DNA of 6,399 nt from G039029935 sp039029935 (GCA_039029935.1 JBCCFC010000818.1:1-6399), one strand, 5' to 3'. Shown: positions 1-5,049, counted from the first letter of the stretch. Notes: generated from the sequence alone by a model not told the origin. Program-made: numbers and translations.

Positions 1-57
1 CTCCTTCAACTCCTTGGTTTCGACGACTCCCTCTATCTTTCTCTCACCCAAGACCAT
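1..57 (-). CDS. Possible 5' end of a minus-strand gene cut by the window edge
   Basis: An open minus-strand frame starts at an ATG at 57-55 and runs to the window edge, reading MVLGERKIEGVVETKELKE. The frame is open a few codons further upstream (GVEIPR) to a TAA. The minus strand is strongly purine-rich here, as coding strands often are, and the peptide is charged and protein-like. There is no good Shine-Dalgarno before this ATG, and only 19 codons are visible, so it may be chance. It lies in the same direction as the HNH gene and about 120 bp beyond that gene's stop. I do not recognise the product. Confidence 0.22.
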   Translation of the reverse strand, partial: MVLGERKIEGVVETKELKE

Positions 58-98
58 TCTTGGAATCTCGACACCTATTTACACCACCTATGAGTCAT

Positions 99-129
99 CG
101 CATATGTTTTTATCAGAAAAACATATGCG
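99..129. repeat. Perfect 13-bp inverted repeat with 5-nt loop
   Basis: CGCATATGTTTTT at 99-111 is followed by ATCAG and then the exact reverse complement at 117-129. It lies about 50 bp downstream of the HNH stop codon. The T run is inside the stem rather than after it, so it is not a textbook intrinsic terminator on either strand. It may be a bidirectional terminator-like hairpin or a protein-binding palindrome. A TATAAT-like box at 133-138 follows, but no plus-strand gene is near. Confidence 0.7.
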
Positions 130-176
130 CATTATAATTTACTTAAAATGTTATATCTTTACACGAACCGAGAGGT

Positions 177-569
177 CTATACATCAAAAAACAATTTCAA
201 CTGGCCTGCCTCTTTGGCCCGTTGCTCCCTCTTGCGCCGTCGTGTCTTGGTTGCGTTCTGGGCGTTATGAGGTGCATCATAGCGTAGATGGCACACGGTA
301 CACAGTGCTTTCAGATTTGACTCGTCAGAGTTTGCTGGATTGCGGTCCAGATGCGCAACGGTCAACACAAACCGAACAGGCTTGATTGTGACTTCATTTG
401 CCATCTCATCACCATGTTCTGTCCTAAGTGTATGGATGAACTCTGCCCAATCCCTTTTGGGTTCACGGCATGGGCGACCACATTGGGTACAGGTCCAGTT
501 GGCTGCAACTTTCACACCCAGGGCGATTTTGTCCCAATCATCAGGATATAACTCACGTTGCATTGGCAT
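177..569 (-). CDS. HNH-family zinc-binding (putative endonuclease) protein
   Basis: 130 aa. A zinc-ribbon pair C27-x2-C30 (with C34 close by) follows a tryptophan-rich start. The HNH-like core is VAHLDRNPAN at 71-80, N85-L86, then C90-x2-C93-H94, giving four candidate zinc cysteines and the H73, N85 and H94 positions of the fold. The tail (about 105-117) is very basic, consistent with DNA binding. This compact type (HLDxNPxNxxxxNLxALCxxCHxRYD) is common in phages and plasmids; nuclease activity is inferred from the family. The start at 569 is preceded by GGAG four bases upstream; the ATG at 563 is an alternative. It lies 30 bp after the replication gene on the same strand, so the two are probably co-transcribed. 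Confidence 0.8.
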   Translation of the reverse strand: MPMQRELYPDDWDKIALGVKVAANWTCTQCGRPCREPKRDWAEFIHTLRTEHGDEMANEVTIKPVRFVLTVAHLDRNPANSDESNLKALCTVCHLRYDAPHNAQNATKTRRRKREQRAKEAGQLKLFFDV

Positions 570-599
570 GATGCTCCACCCCCTCCACTATGAATTGCT

Positions 600-1790
600 T
601 CATAGTGCTACCTCGATGAGTTCAAATGTTTCCACGTCATGCTCGTCTCTCATACGCTCAACCGCACTGTCGATGATTGTCGAGCCATCACGCTGGAAAA
701 AATCTATGTCCCCATATGATACACCAATTGTGAGATGATTGTTATCTATGCCCAGCATACGCGGATTTTTGCTGATGGGTGTGTCAGCGACATTGATGGA
801 CATCGCCCAGGTCATTTCTTGATCAAGCCCAACAATCCCATACAGGTTGGTGTCATCGGCAGCGGTTTGCTCATCGGCCAACATGCGCAACGACTCTTCA
901 CGTGCATCACGTTCGACCTGCGCACGCTCGGCCATCAGCTCGGGCGGTATATAGCCATCCGGTTCACCATAGTTCTTTTTGATCGCAGCGCGCAGCCAAG
1001 CACTGGGATCATCCACACCGCGCTTTCTCGTCTGCGCAAATTTCATATATGCAATTTTCTGCTCAACGTATGGGGCCAGAAGCTCAACGCTAAAATTCTC
1101 ATACCTAGCTGGGGTCTTCTCTGCCTCTTGGATGGTCAACTCGATTAGCTTCACAGTTCCAGCTTCGTTGATGTCGTATGGTTTGAGCAAATCAACAACA
1201 TCAGAGAGAACGTCATCAGAAACAACGTTAACAACGTTAACGTTAACAACATTGTTGTTTTTATGTTTTAGAGATGTTTTAGTTGTTGAGTACGACACAT
1301 TGTCGTCATCCATTTCGCCACATTGTCGTAATCCAGATTTCGCCACATTGTCGTCATCCATTTCGCCACATTGTCGTAATCCAGATTTCGCCACATTGTC
1401 GTCATCCATTTCGCCATTTTGTCGTAATCGGGATTTCGCCATTCTGCTGTTAAGATTATTTAGAATTTTATCGAGTTCATTGTAATTAATCGTATACCAC
1501 AGTGTACGGTTGGTGTTATGCTTGTTATATTCGGCTGTTGTCTCGATAAGTGATTTATCTCTTAAATCCATTACGACACGTTGGATGGTTCGATTAGACA
1601 TATACTGGAACTCGTCCACCCAATCCTCAATCGTGTTGTACCACCATTTTTTTCCCCCAATAAGGTTTTTAGAATTTATTAAGCGAAAGTGCAACTGTTG
1701 TAGAAAAATTGCTTGGTTCACACCAATCTCTGCTGCTAGACTTGGTAAGAATTGTAAAGGGGCTTCTGAAATTAATAATTGATTCATCAT
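600..1790 (-). CDS. Replication initiator-like protein (DnaD/RepA_N-type winged-helix N-terminus)
   Basis: 396 aa from the ATG at 1790, chosen because AAGAGG lies six bases upstream; a longer frame to 1835 would start inside the upstream palindrome. Residues 1-105 resemble the N-terminal winged-helix domain of phage and plasmid replication proteins: LLISEAPLQFLPSLA, AIFLQQLHFRL, KKWWYNTIEDW, SNRTIQRVVMDLRDKSLI, then WYTINY. Residues 118-165 are three tandem 16-residue repeats (AKSGLRQCGEMDDDNV type), followed by an Asn/Val low-complexity stretch (178-190). Residues about 228-275 (VELLAPYVEQKIAYMK, then DPSAWLRAAIKKNYGEP) recall the C-terminal part of DnaD-like proteins. Residues 285-396 are acidic and unrecognised. 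Role inferred: origin binding and helicase or primosome loading for a plasmid or phage. It could instead be a prophage primosomal protein. It heads a likely operon with the HNH gene. Confidence 0.72.
   Translation of the reverse strand: MMNQLLISEAPLQFLPSLAAEIGVNQAIFLQQLHFRLINSKNLIGGKKWWYNTIEDWVDEFQYMSNRTIQRVVMDLRDKSLIETTAEYNKHNTNRTLWYTINYNELDKILNNLNSRMAKSRLRQNGEMDDDNVAKSGLRQCGEMDDDNVAKSGLRQCGEMDDDNVSYSTTKTSLKHKNNNVVNVNVVNVVSDDVLSDVVDLLKPYDINEAGTVKLIELTIQEAEKTPARYENFSVELLAPYVEQKIAYMKFAQTRKRGVDDPSAWLRAAIKKNYGEPDGYIPPELMAERAQVERDAREESLRMLADEQTAADDTNLYGIVGLDQEMTWAMSINVADTPISKNPRMLGIDNNHLTIGVSYGDIDFFQRDGSTIIDSAVERMRDEHDVETFELIEVAL
1297..1447. repeat. Iteron-like array of 23/25-bp units inside the replication gene
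   Basis: The motif ATTTCGCCACATTGTCG is perfect at 1312-1328, 1337-1353, 1360-1376 and 1385-1401, so start-to-start steps alternate 25, 23 and 25. Degenerate copies flank it: partial at 1297-1305, two mismatches at 1408-1424, and decayed at 1433 onward. Two units make the 48-bp repeat that gives the tandem 16-residue peptide. Because 23 and 25 are not multiples of three, the motif is read alternately as DNVAK and RQCGE. Just beyond, 1448-1497 is about 78% A+T, a plausible duplex-unwinding element. Initiator genes carrying their own origin iterons are known (lambda O, RepA_N plasmids). Confidence 0.75.
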
Positions 1791-1809
1791 GTTATGCCTC
1801 TTGAAATCT

Positions 1810-1845
1810 GGCATACTCTGGTGTATCATAAACACAGAGTATGCC
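1810..1845 (-). promoter_or_regulatory. Operator-like palindrome over a -10 box before the replication gene
   Basis: GGCATACTCTG at 1810-1820 is matched by its exact reverse complement at 1835-1845. Inner GTGT/ACAC pairing extends the dyad if one base bulges. On the minus strand the spacer contains TATGAT (1830-1825), five of six matches to a -10 box, about 35 bp before the replication gene start. No good -35 is seen at the usual spacing. The arrangement suggests a repressor site (autoregulation by the initiator, or the XRE protein) or a 5' UTR hairpin. Confidence 0.55.
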
Positions 1846-1913
1846 TATATCTTGATTACACATCTCAAATGAGCATGTCTATATCTTGATTAGGTTGTGT
1901 ATATCTCAGTGTA
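1841..1913. repeat. Direct repeats ATGYCTATATCTTGATTA upstream of the replication gene
   Basis: The 18-mer ATGCCTATATCTTGATTA (1841-1858) recurs as ATGTCTATATCTTGATTA (1875-1892), one mismatch, 34 bp apart. A shorter third copy, TATATCTCAGTGTA, lies at 1900-1913. The first copy begins within the right arm of the palindrome at 1835-1845. Possible roles are secondary binding sites for the initiator or part of a promoter region. Confidence 0.55.
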
Positions 1914-1990
1914 CCTCTGTAAAACCTCTATGGTTTTTAGAGTACGCAAAAAGCTACACACGTCCGCACATCCAGCAGAAACGTATGTAG
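1911..1990. repeat. Two consecutive imperfect inverted repeats
   Basis: The first, 1911-1945, is a near-palindrome with GTAC at both ends; its arms pair CTCT with AGAG and AAAACC (1921-1926) with GGTTTT (1932-1937) around a five-base loop, with one small internal mismatch. The second pairs 1954-1963 with 1981-1990: ten positions, one C/A mismatch on the plus strand that becomes a G.U wobble on the minus strand, so the minus-strand RNA would pair fully. Both belong to a run of four stem-loops filling the gap between repressor and replication gene. Confidence 0.5.
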
Positions 1991-2008
1991 TGTAAAAAAC
2001 TCAAACTA

Positions 2009-2080
2009 GCTACTCCTGTTGACCGCAGAAGTAGCACCGACACAGAAATCGTCATGTTGACCGCATGGCGATTTTTGTTT
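2009..2080. ncRNA. Tandem stem-loops with an identical 7-nt loop; candidate regulatory RNA
   Basis: Stem-loop A (2009-2035) has arms GCTACTCCTG and CAGAAGTAGC. Stem-loop B (2046-2074) has arms AAATCGTCATG and CATGGCGATTT. The stems are unrelated, but both enclose the plus-strand loop TTGACCG within the shared 11-mer TGTTGACCGCA (2017-2027 and 2055-2065). Stem B continues into TTTTTGTTT, a terminator-like end on the plus strand, and its single mismatch is a U.G wobble there; stem A's mismatch is a wobble only on the minus strand, so the sense strand is unsettled. Loop UUGACCG contains a YUNR (UUGA) U-turn motif like those of plasmid antisense-RNA recognition loops. No convincing plus-strand promoter was found. 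Confidence 0.45.
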
Positions 2081-2107
2081 GAACACGATATTTGGTTGTG
2101 TGATTAG

Positions 2108-2311
2108 TTATGCTGGTTCAAAGATTTCGTTGACTTCTAAGCCCAATCGATCTGCTGCTGCTATTGCTGACTTCTCTTTCACATCTTGATTTTTCAACAA
2201 TCTAGCAACAGTTCTGTTATTCAACTTGAACTCTTTAACTAGCCTAGCTGTATTTATCGTGCCAATTTTCTCAAGAACCAAATTCTTGAAATTGCCCTTA
2301 CTTTTGTACAT
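2108..2311 (-). CDS. Small XRE/Cro-CI-type helix-turn-helix repressor
   Basis: 67 aa. The helix-turn-helix region is TARLVKEFKLNNRTVARLLK (21-40), followed by an XRE-like tail with AIAAADRLGLEVNEIFEPA (49-67), matching the family pattern of a final helix and a hydrophobic L-x-EIF close. It is close to minimal size for the fold, so there is no separate dimerisation or protease domain. The start at 2311 is supported by GGAGGT at 2320-2315; a longer frame reaches 2362 but has no ribosome site. It is transcribed away from the NACHT gene, and several GTAC-centred repeats lie in the shared region, one across its own start codon. I infer an autoregulated repressor of the divergent NACHT gene, possibly also acting on the replication genes downstream. 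Confidence 0.75.
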   Translation of the reverse strand: MYKSKGNFKNLVLEKIGTINTARLVKEFKLNNRTVARLLKNQDVKEKSAIAAADRLGLEVNEIFEPA

Positions 2312-2415
2312 ACCACCTCCATTCTTTTCGTTACTAATGTCGGACGTACATCTAATATGCACTCATTGTACATCGCATTTTGAGTGTGTACAAGTTCTAT
2401 GTATAATGAATGTAC
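2306..2415. promoter_or_regulatory. Operator array: five GTAC-cored sites between repressor and NACHT gene
   Basis: GTAC cores lie at 2306, 2346, 2368, 2388 and 2412; the inner spacings of 22, 20 and 24 bp are about two helical turns. TTGTACA (2366-2372) and TGTACAA (2387-2393) form an inverted repeat, and CACTCA (2360-2365) with TGAGTG (2381-2386) a second, overlapping one. GTACATC occurs as a direct repeat at 2346 and 2368. The repeats cover the -35 box and probable start point of the NACHT promoter and, at 2306, the repressor's own start codon. The natural candidate ligand is the adjacent XRE protein. Confidence 0.55.
2380..2407 (+). promoter_or_regulatory. Promoter of the NACHT gene
   Basis: TTGAGT (2380-2385), a 16-bp spacer and a perfect TATAAT (2402-2407) make a good housekeeping-sigma promoter. 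Transcription would begin near 2414, about 33 bp before the ATG at 2447. That excludes the longer frame that opens at the GTG at 2384. The -35 lies inside the TGAGTG arm of an inverted repeat. Confidence 0.65.
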
Positions 2416-2446
2416 TTTTAGTGTATATGTTAATAGCTATTTTCAC

Positions 2447-4429
2447 ATGACAGAACAAAATCCAAATCACACACACGCTCAGGTTCGAGACATTGCCAAT
2501 AGCAAACAGGTTGCTGTTGGCAACAACATCTATATGAACACAGAGCCGCCACCCATTCATCCTGCTGATCAGAAAAATCAGGCAAATCTTGCTGTGTTGC
2601 GCGAGGCCGTCCACACCTTTTGGATTGAAGGCGTTCTGAAAAGTTCGCTCTATAACGAGGTTCGGATTCGCTTAGGGCTGAATAGACGGACAACGGCCAT
2701 GAATCAGCCCTGGGACTTGATTCTGCAGAAACCCAACATGGACGATGTCCCCATTGACGATCAGCAAACCCTCATCGATGTCTATGACAGCATGAAGGGC
2801 AAAATGCTTATCCTTGGCGAACCCGGCAGCGGTAAGACGACCACGCTGCTCATGCTGACTGAATCACTGCTGGCCCGTGCCGCCGCTAACCCGATGCATC
2901 CCACGCCCATTGTCGTCAACCTCTCCTCATGGCAGTCCGGTCAACCACTGGATAAATGGCTGGTTGAGGAACTGAACCAACGCTACCAGATGCCCAAGAA
3001 AGTGTCCGAGGGTTGGGTGGCGAATGATGAGCTGAGTCCACTGCTCGACGGACTGGATGAAGTGGATGAACGTCGTCGTGATGAATGTGTGGCCGCCATC
3101 AACGCCTATCGTAGTGAACATATCGTCAACATGGTTGTGTGTAGCCGCACGGCTGAGTACGAAGCACTGACAGGCAAACTTCAACTCCAAGGGGCCGTCG
3201 TCGTCCGTCCGTTGACACCAGCACAGATTAACCAATACATTGCCGACCTTGGCGAACACGGCAAAACATTGGCACACGTGCTGGCCGATGACGCCGAACT
3301 GCAAGAGTTAGCCCGCACACCACTGATGTTGAGCGTCATGACATTGGCCCTGCAGGGCGACGACCCACTGAGCAATGACCCCGGACGCACCACGACCCAA
3401 CGGCTCTTTGACCGCTACATCCAACGCATGTTCCAACATCGAGAACTTGAACACAAATACAGCCAAGCAGACACAATGCGTTGGCTGCAATGGCTGGCAA
3501 GCCAAATGGTCGAGCGCAGCCAAACAATTTTCTACATCGAGCATCTACAACCCGATTGGTTGGGTGAGCGTTCGCGCGTGAATGTGTATCGGTTGAGTGT
3601 CGGGCTGCTTGGAGGGCTGCTTGGAGGGCTGCTTGGAGGGCTGCTTGGAGGGCTGCTTGGAGGGCTGCTTGGAGGGCTGCTTGGAGGGTTGTTTGAAGAA
3701 TTGAGTGGAGGGCTGAGTTTCGGGCTGAGTTTCGGGCTGCTTACCAGGCTGGGTTCTGGGTTGCTTACCGGGCTGCTTGGGGGGCTACAATCAAGCATTA
3801 GAGTCCGTGAGAGGTTCGGATTCCCTGATAGAAGTGGGTTGATTAGAGGGCTGTTTCTCGGGCTGATCGTCGGGCTGCCTGGAGGGCTGTTTTTCGGGCT
3901 GCTTGGAGGGCTGAGTGTCGGACTGAGTTTCGGGCTGATTGGAGTGCTGTTTGGAGTGCTGCTTGGAGTGCTACAACCAGAAGACGCAATGTTGAGACTC
4001 AAACCAAATCAAGGGGTTTGGACATCACTTAGAAATGGGCTGCTTGGAGAGCTGCTTGGAGGGCTGAGTTTCGGGCTGAGTGTCGGGCTGAGTTTCGGGC
4101 TGTTTGGAGGGCTGCTTGGAGAACTGGGTGGAGGGCTGCTTGAAGAATTGAGTGAAGGGGTGTTTTTCGGGGTGTTTTTCGGATTGTTTTTCGGATTGTT
4201 TTTCGGGGTGTTTTTCGGGTTAGAAACTTGTATCCATCATTGTAGTCTCCGGTTACTGCTCCGTTATCATAATCTCGCTCCCAATGACTACGCGCAGTTC
4301 CTCGACTACGCAGCGGAACGGCTCTTCCTGCGCAAAGTCGGTGGTGGCTATGTGTTCATGCATCGCATGGTGTTGGAGCATTTTGCAGGGCTGAGTGAGG
4401 CGGATATTGAGTTCATCGTGAATAGTTAA
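2447..4429 (+). CDS. NACHT-domain NTPase with glycine-zipper membrane-like region (bacterial NLR-like protein)
   Basis: 660 aa. Residues 1-44 are polar and contain DIANSKQVAVGNNIYMNT, resembling short amyloid-type signalling motifs. Residues 57-93 (FWIEGVLKSSLY to PWDLILQ) are a conserved pre-NACHT segment. NACHT: Walker A GEPGSGKT (124-131), Walker B LLDGLDEV (199-206), sensor-like VVCSRTAEYEAL (230-241), ARTPLMLSVMTLAL (289-302). Residues 386-592 are three GL-rich hydrophobic blocks with GxxxG spacing, split by hydrophilic linkers near 448-467 and 510-530 (the second with KPNQGVWTSLRNGL). The C-terminus (598-647) is a conserved block with FLDYAAERLFLRKVGGGYVFMHR. No leucine-rich, TPR or WD40 sensor repeats are present. 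NACHT proteins are signal-transducing STAND NTPases, several of which give phage defence; the GL region may be the membrane effector (inference). No clear ribosome site precedes 2447; the start is chosen from the promoter position. Confidence 0.85.
   Translation: MTEQNPNHTHAQVRDIANSKQVAVGNNIYMNTEPPPIHPADQKNQANLAVLREAVHTFWIEGVLKSSLYNEVRIRLGLNRRTTAMNQPWDLILQKPNMDDVPIDDQQTLIDVYDSMKGKMLILGEPGSGKTTTLLMLTESLLARAAANPMHPTPIVVNLSSWQSGQPLDKWLVEELNQRYQMPKKVSEGWVANDELSPLLDGLDEVDERRRDECVAAINAYRSEHIVNMVVCSRTAEYEALTGKLQLQGAVVVRPLTPAQINQYIADLGEHGKTLAHVLADDAELQELARTPLMLSVMTLALQGDDPLSNDPGRTTTQRLFDRYIQRMFQHRELEHKYSQADTMRWLQWLASQMVERSQTIFYIEHLQPDWLGERSRVNVYRLSVGLLGGLLGGLLGGLLGGLLGGLLGGLLGGLFEELSGGLSFGLSFGLLTRLGSGLLTGLLGGLQSSIRVRERFGFPDRSGLIRGLFLGLIVGLPGGLFFGLLGGLSVGLSFGLIGVLFGVLLGVLQPEDAMLRLKPNQGVWTSLRNGLLGELLGGLSFGLSVGLSFGLFGGLLGELGGGLLEELSEGVFFGVFFGLFFGLFFGVFFGLETCIHHCSLRLLLRYHNLAPNDYAQFLDYAAERLFLRKVGGGYVFMHRMVLEHFAGLSEADIEFIVNS
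3602..3685 (+). repeat. Seven perfect tandem copies of a 12-bp unit (GGGCTGCTTGGA) in the NACHT gene
   Basis: Seven exact copies encode GLLG repeated seven times (residues 386-413). Diverged copies (GGGCTGAGTTTC, GGGGTGTTTTTC and the like) continue to about 4220 and encode GLSF, GVFF and similar tetrapeptides. As the unit is 12 bp, gain or loss of copies keeps the frame and only changes the length of the hydrophobic segment. The exact identity of the 5' copies against the decayed 3' copies indicates recent expansion or homogenisation. Confidence 0.95.
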
Positions 4430-4461
4430 AAAATCGCTTTACAGGATGTAGGTTTGCGTAT

Positions 4462-4517
4462 AAAAAAACAGACCGCTATCTCAGTGCATTAGCTAGATAA
4501 CACTCGATAGCAGTCTG
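4462..4517 (-). terminator. Strong intrinsic terminator, minus strand
   Basis: A 12-position stem pairs 4469-4480 with 4506-4517, with an inner AGTG/CACT pairing. The single plus-strand C/A mismatch becomes a U.G wobble on the minus strand, where the stem is followed at once by seven T (4468-4462). It therefore ends a minus-strand transcript arriving from the right, about 33 bp beyond the NACHT stop. No protein gene feeds into it, which implies a non-coding transcript or protection of the NACHT gene from antisense transcription. Confidence 0.75.
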
Positions 4518-4552
4518 GCTTGCGGTTGCCAAGCGCGGTCAAAATACTTGGC
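4518..4552 (+). other. Alternative stem-loops; one carries the GCGGTCAA octamer in its loop
   Basis: GCCAAG (4528-4533) pairs with CTTGGC (4547-4552) around a 13-nt loop containing GCGGTCAA (4535-4542), the exact complement of the TTGACCGC in the two stem-loops at 2009-2074. An overlapping alternative pairs GCTTG (4518-4522) with CAAGC (4530-4534). This lies about 100 bp downstream of the NACHT stop, in sense orientation if the NACHT transcript reads through. Confidence 0.5.
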
Positions 4553-4734
4553 TTCATTTCATGAAACAATTGCGTATTTATGATACCAAATGAGTTGTCA
4601 TAGGGCAACACGATACCTTTCTTCTGAGGGTAGCAGCAAGATTCATCCGTAAATACACGCGAAGGCTTATGGCACTTCGTGACACGAGTGTTTGTATTGC
4701 CCTCTTATCACATTTCTCAGCAAAGATATTTTTG

Positions 4735-4860
4735 ATTCAATAAAAAATGCAGGTTAATTAAAAAATACACATTAATCAGGTAATGTATGCAATATAAATC
4801 ATTCAATGCATTCAAGTGTAAATAGGTAAATAAAATCGCTCTTTAATTAATCGACCATCG
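4735..4860. other. AT-rich hub between two candidate divergent RNAs
   Basis: This stretch is strongly A+T-rich, with TTAATTA tracts at about 4754 and 4843 and a small palindrome, ACATTA (4769-4774) with TAATGT (4781-4786). TAAAAT at 4831-4836 could be a plus-strand -10, but no good -35 lies at the right distance; on the minus strand TTGAAT boxes also lack a partner at correct spacing. It is the natural place for divergent promoters or an unwinding element, but the sequence does not prove either. Confidence 0.35.
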
Positions 4861-5047
4861 GTCAGTGTGTCTGCGTCATTTCCATGTACTTTTGCCCATC
4901 TACCCATCAACTGTTATACTTTCCTACAGTTAGGTAATAACTATGCCGTGGCACAAGGTGTAACAACCTGCCACTATCGGGGGAAATACTGCATTTAACG
5001 GCCTGTTTTTATTTTCGAAGCGTGGGCAATGGGTCTACGCTTTTTTT
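4853..5047 (+). ncRNA. Candidate structured plus-strand RNA ending at the 5047 terminator
   Basis: Successive hairpins read in plus orientation: GACC/GGTC (4853-4863); AACTGT/ACAGTT (4909-4914 with 4926-4931); and a stronger one at 4948-4974, in which GTGGC pairs with GCCAC and, after a three-base bulge, AGGT pairs with ACCT around a six-base loop. They are followed by an intrinsic terminator. No open frame of note is present and the promoter is not defined. It could instead be the 3' trailer of a longer transcript. Confidence 0.35.
5018..5047 (+). terminator. Intrinsic terminator, plus strand
   Basis: AAGCGT (5018-5023) pairs with ACGCTT (5037-5042). Inner G.U and G-C pairs extend the stem, wobbles valid only on the plus strand. 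Seven T (5041-5047) overlap and follow the stem. It would stop plus-strand transcription before the GC-rich repeat tract. Confidence 0.7.
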
Positions 5048-5049
5048 GT

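Larger units (their letters stand above)
4462..4740 (-). ncRNA. Candidate structured minus-strand RNA ending at the 4462 terminator
   Basis: A 9-position stem pairs 4694-4702 with 4603-4611, closing a segment of exactly 100 nt. Read on the minus strand, its one imperfect pair is a U.G wobble, while the plus strand has a C/A mismatch. Inside are three small hairpins (4673-4690 with one bulge, 4648-4659, 4614-4632), giving a cloverleaf-like multibranch shape. Then come the GCCAAG/CTTGGC stem-loop (loop UUUUGACCGCG on this strand) and the terminator. No open frame of note is present. The 5' end and promoter are not identified, so the right boundary is only an estimate. I do not recognise it as tmRNA, RNase P, SRP or another standard RNA. 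Confidence 0.42.

Noticed and set aside
359..365. A further CGGTCAA, partial match to the shared loop octamer
   Set aside because: It lies in the HNH coding sequence, lacks the leading G, and I see no hairpin around it; treated as chance.
14..385. Plus-strand open frame of 123 codons at the left edge
   Set aside because: It lies largely antisense to the HNH gene, has no ribosome site and its translation has no recognisable domain.
1297..1447. CRISPR array
   Set aside because: The units lie inside an open coding frame, and the 6-8 bp between motif copies are themselves repeated rather than unique spacers.
2384..2446. Extended N-terminus of the NACHT protein from the GTG at 2384
   Set aside because: The start lies at the -35 box of the promoter and upstream of the -10, so it would not be transcribed from it; the peptide is also Cys/Tyr/Ser-rich and unlike a NACHT N-terminus.
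3532..4002. Antisense frame of 156 codons rich in SSPP
   Set aside because: It is the reverse reading of the 12-bp GL repeat of the NACHT gene; period-12 DNA keeps frames open by chance.
4462..4740. Retron-type RNA, tmRNA, RNase P or SRP RNA
   Set aside because: No reverse transcriptase gene is in the window, and none of the diagnostic conserved sequences of these RNAs is visible.
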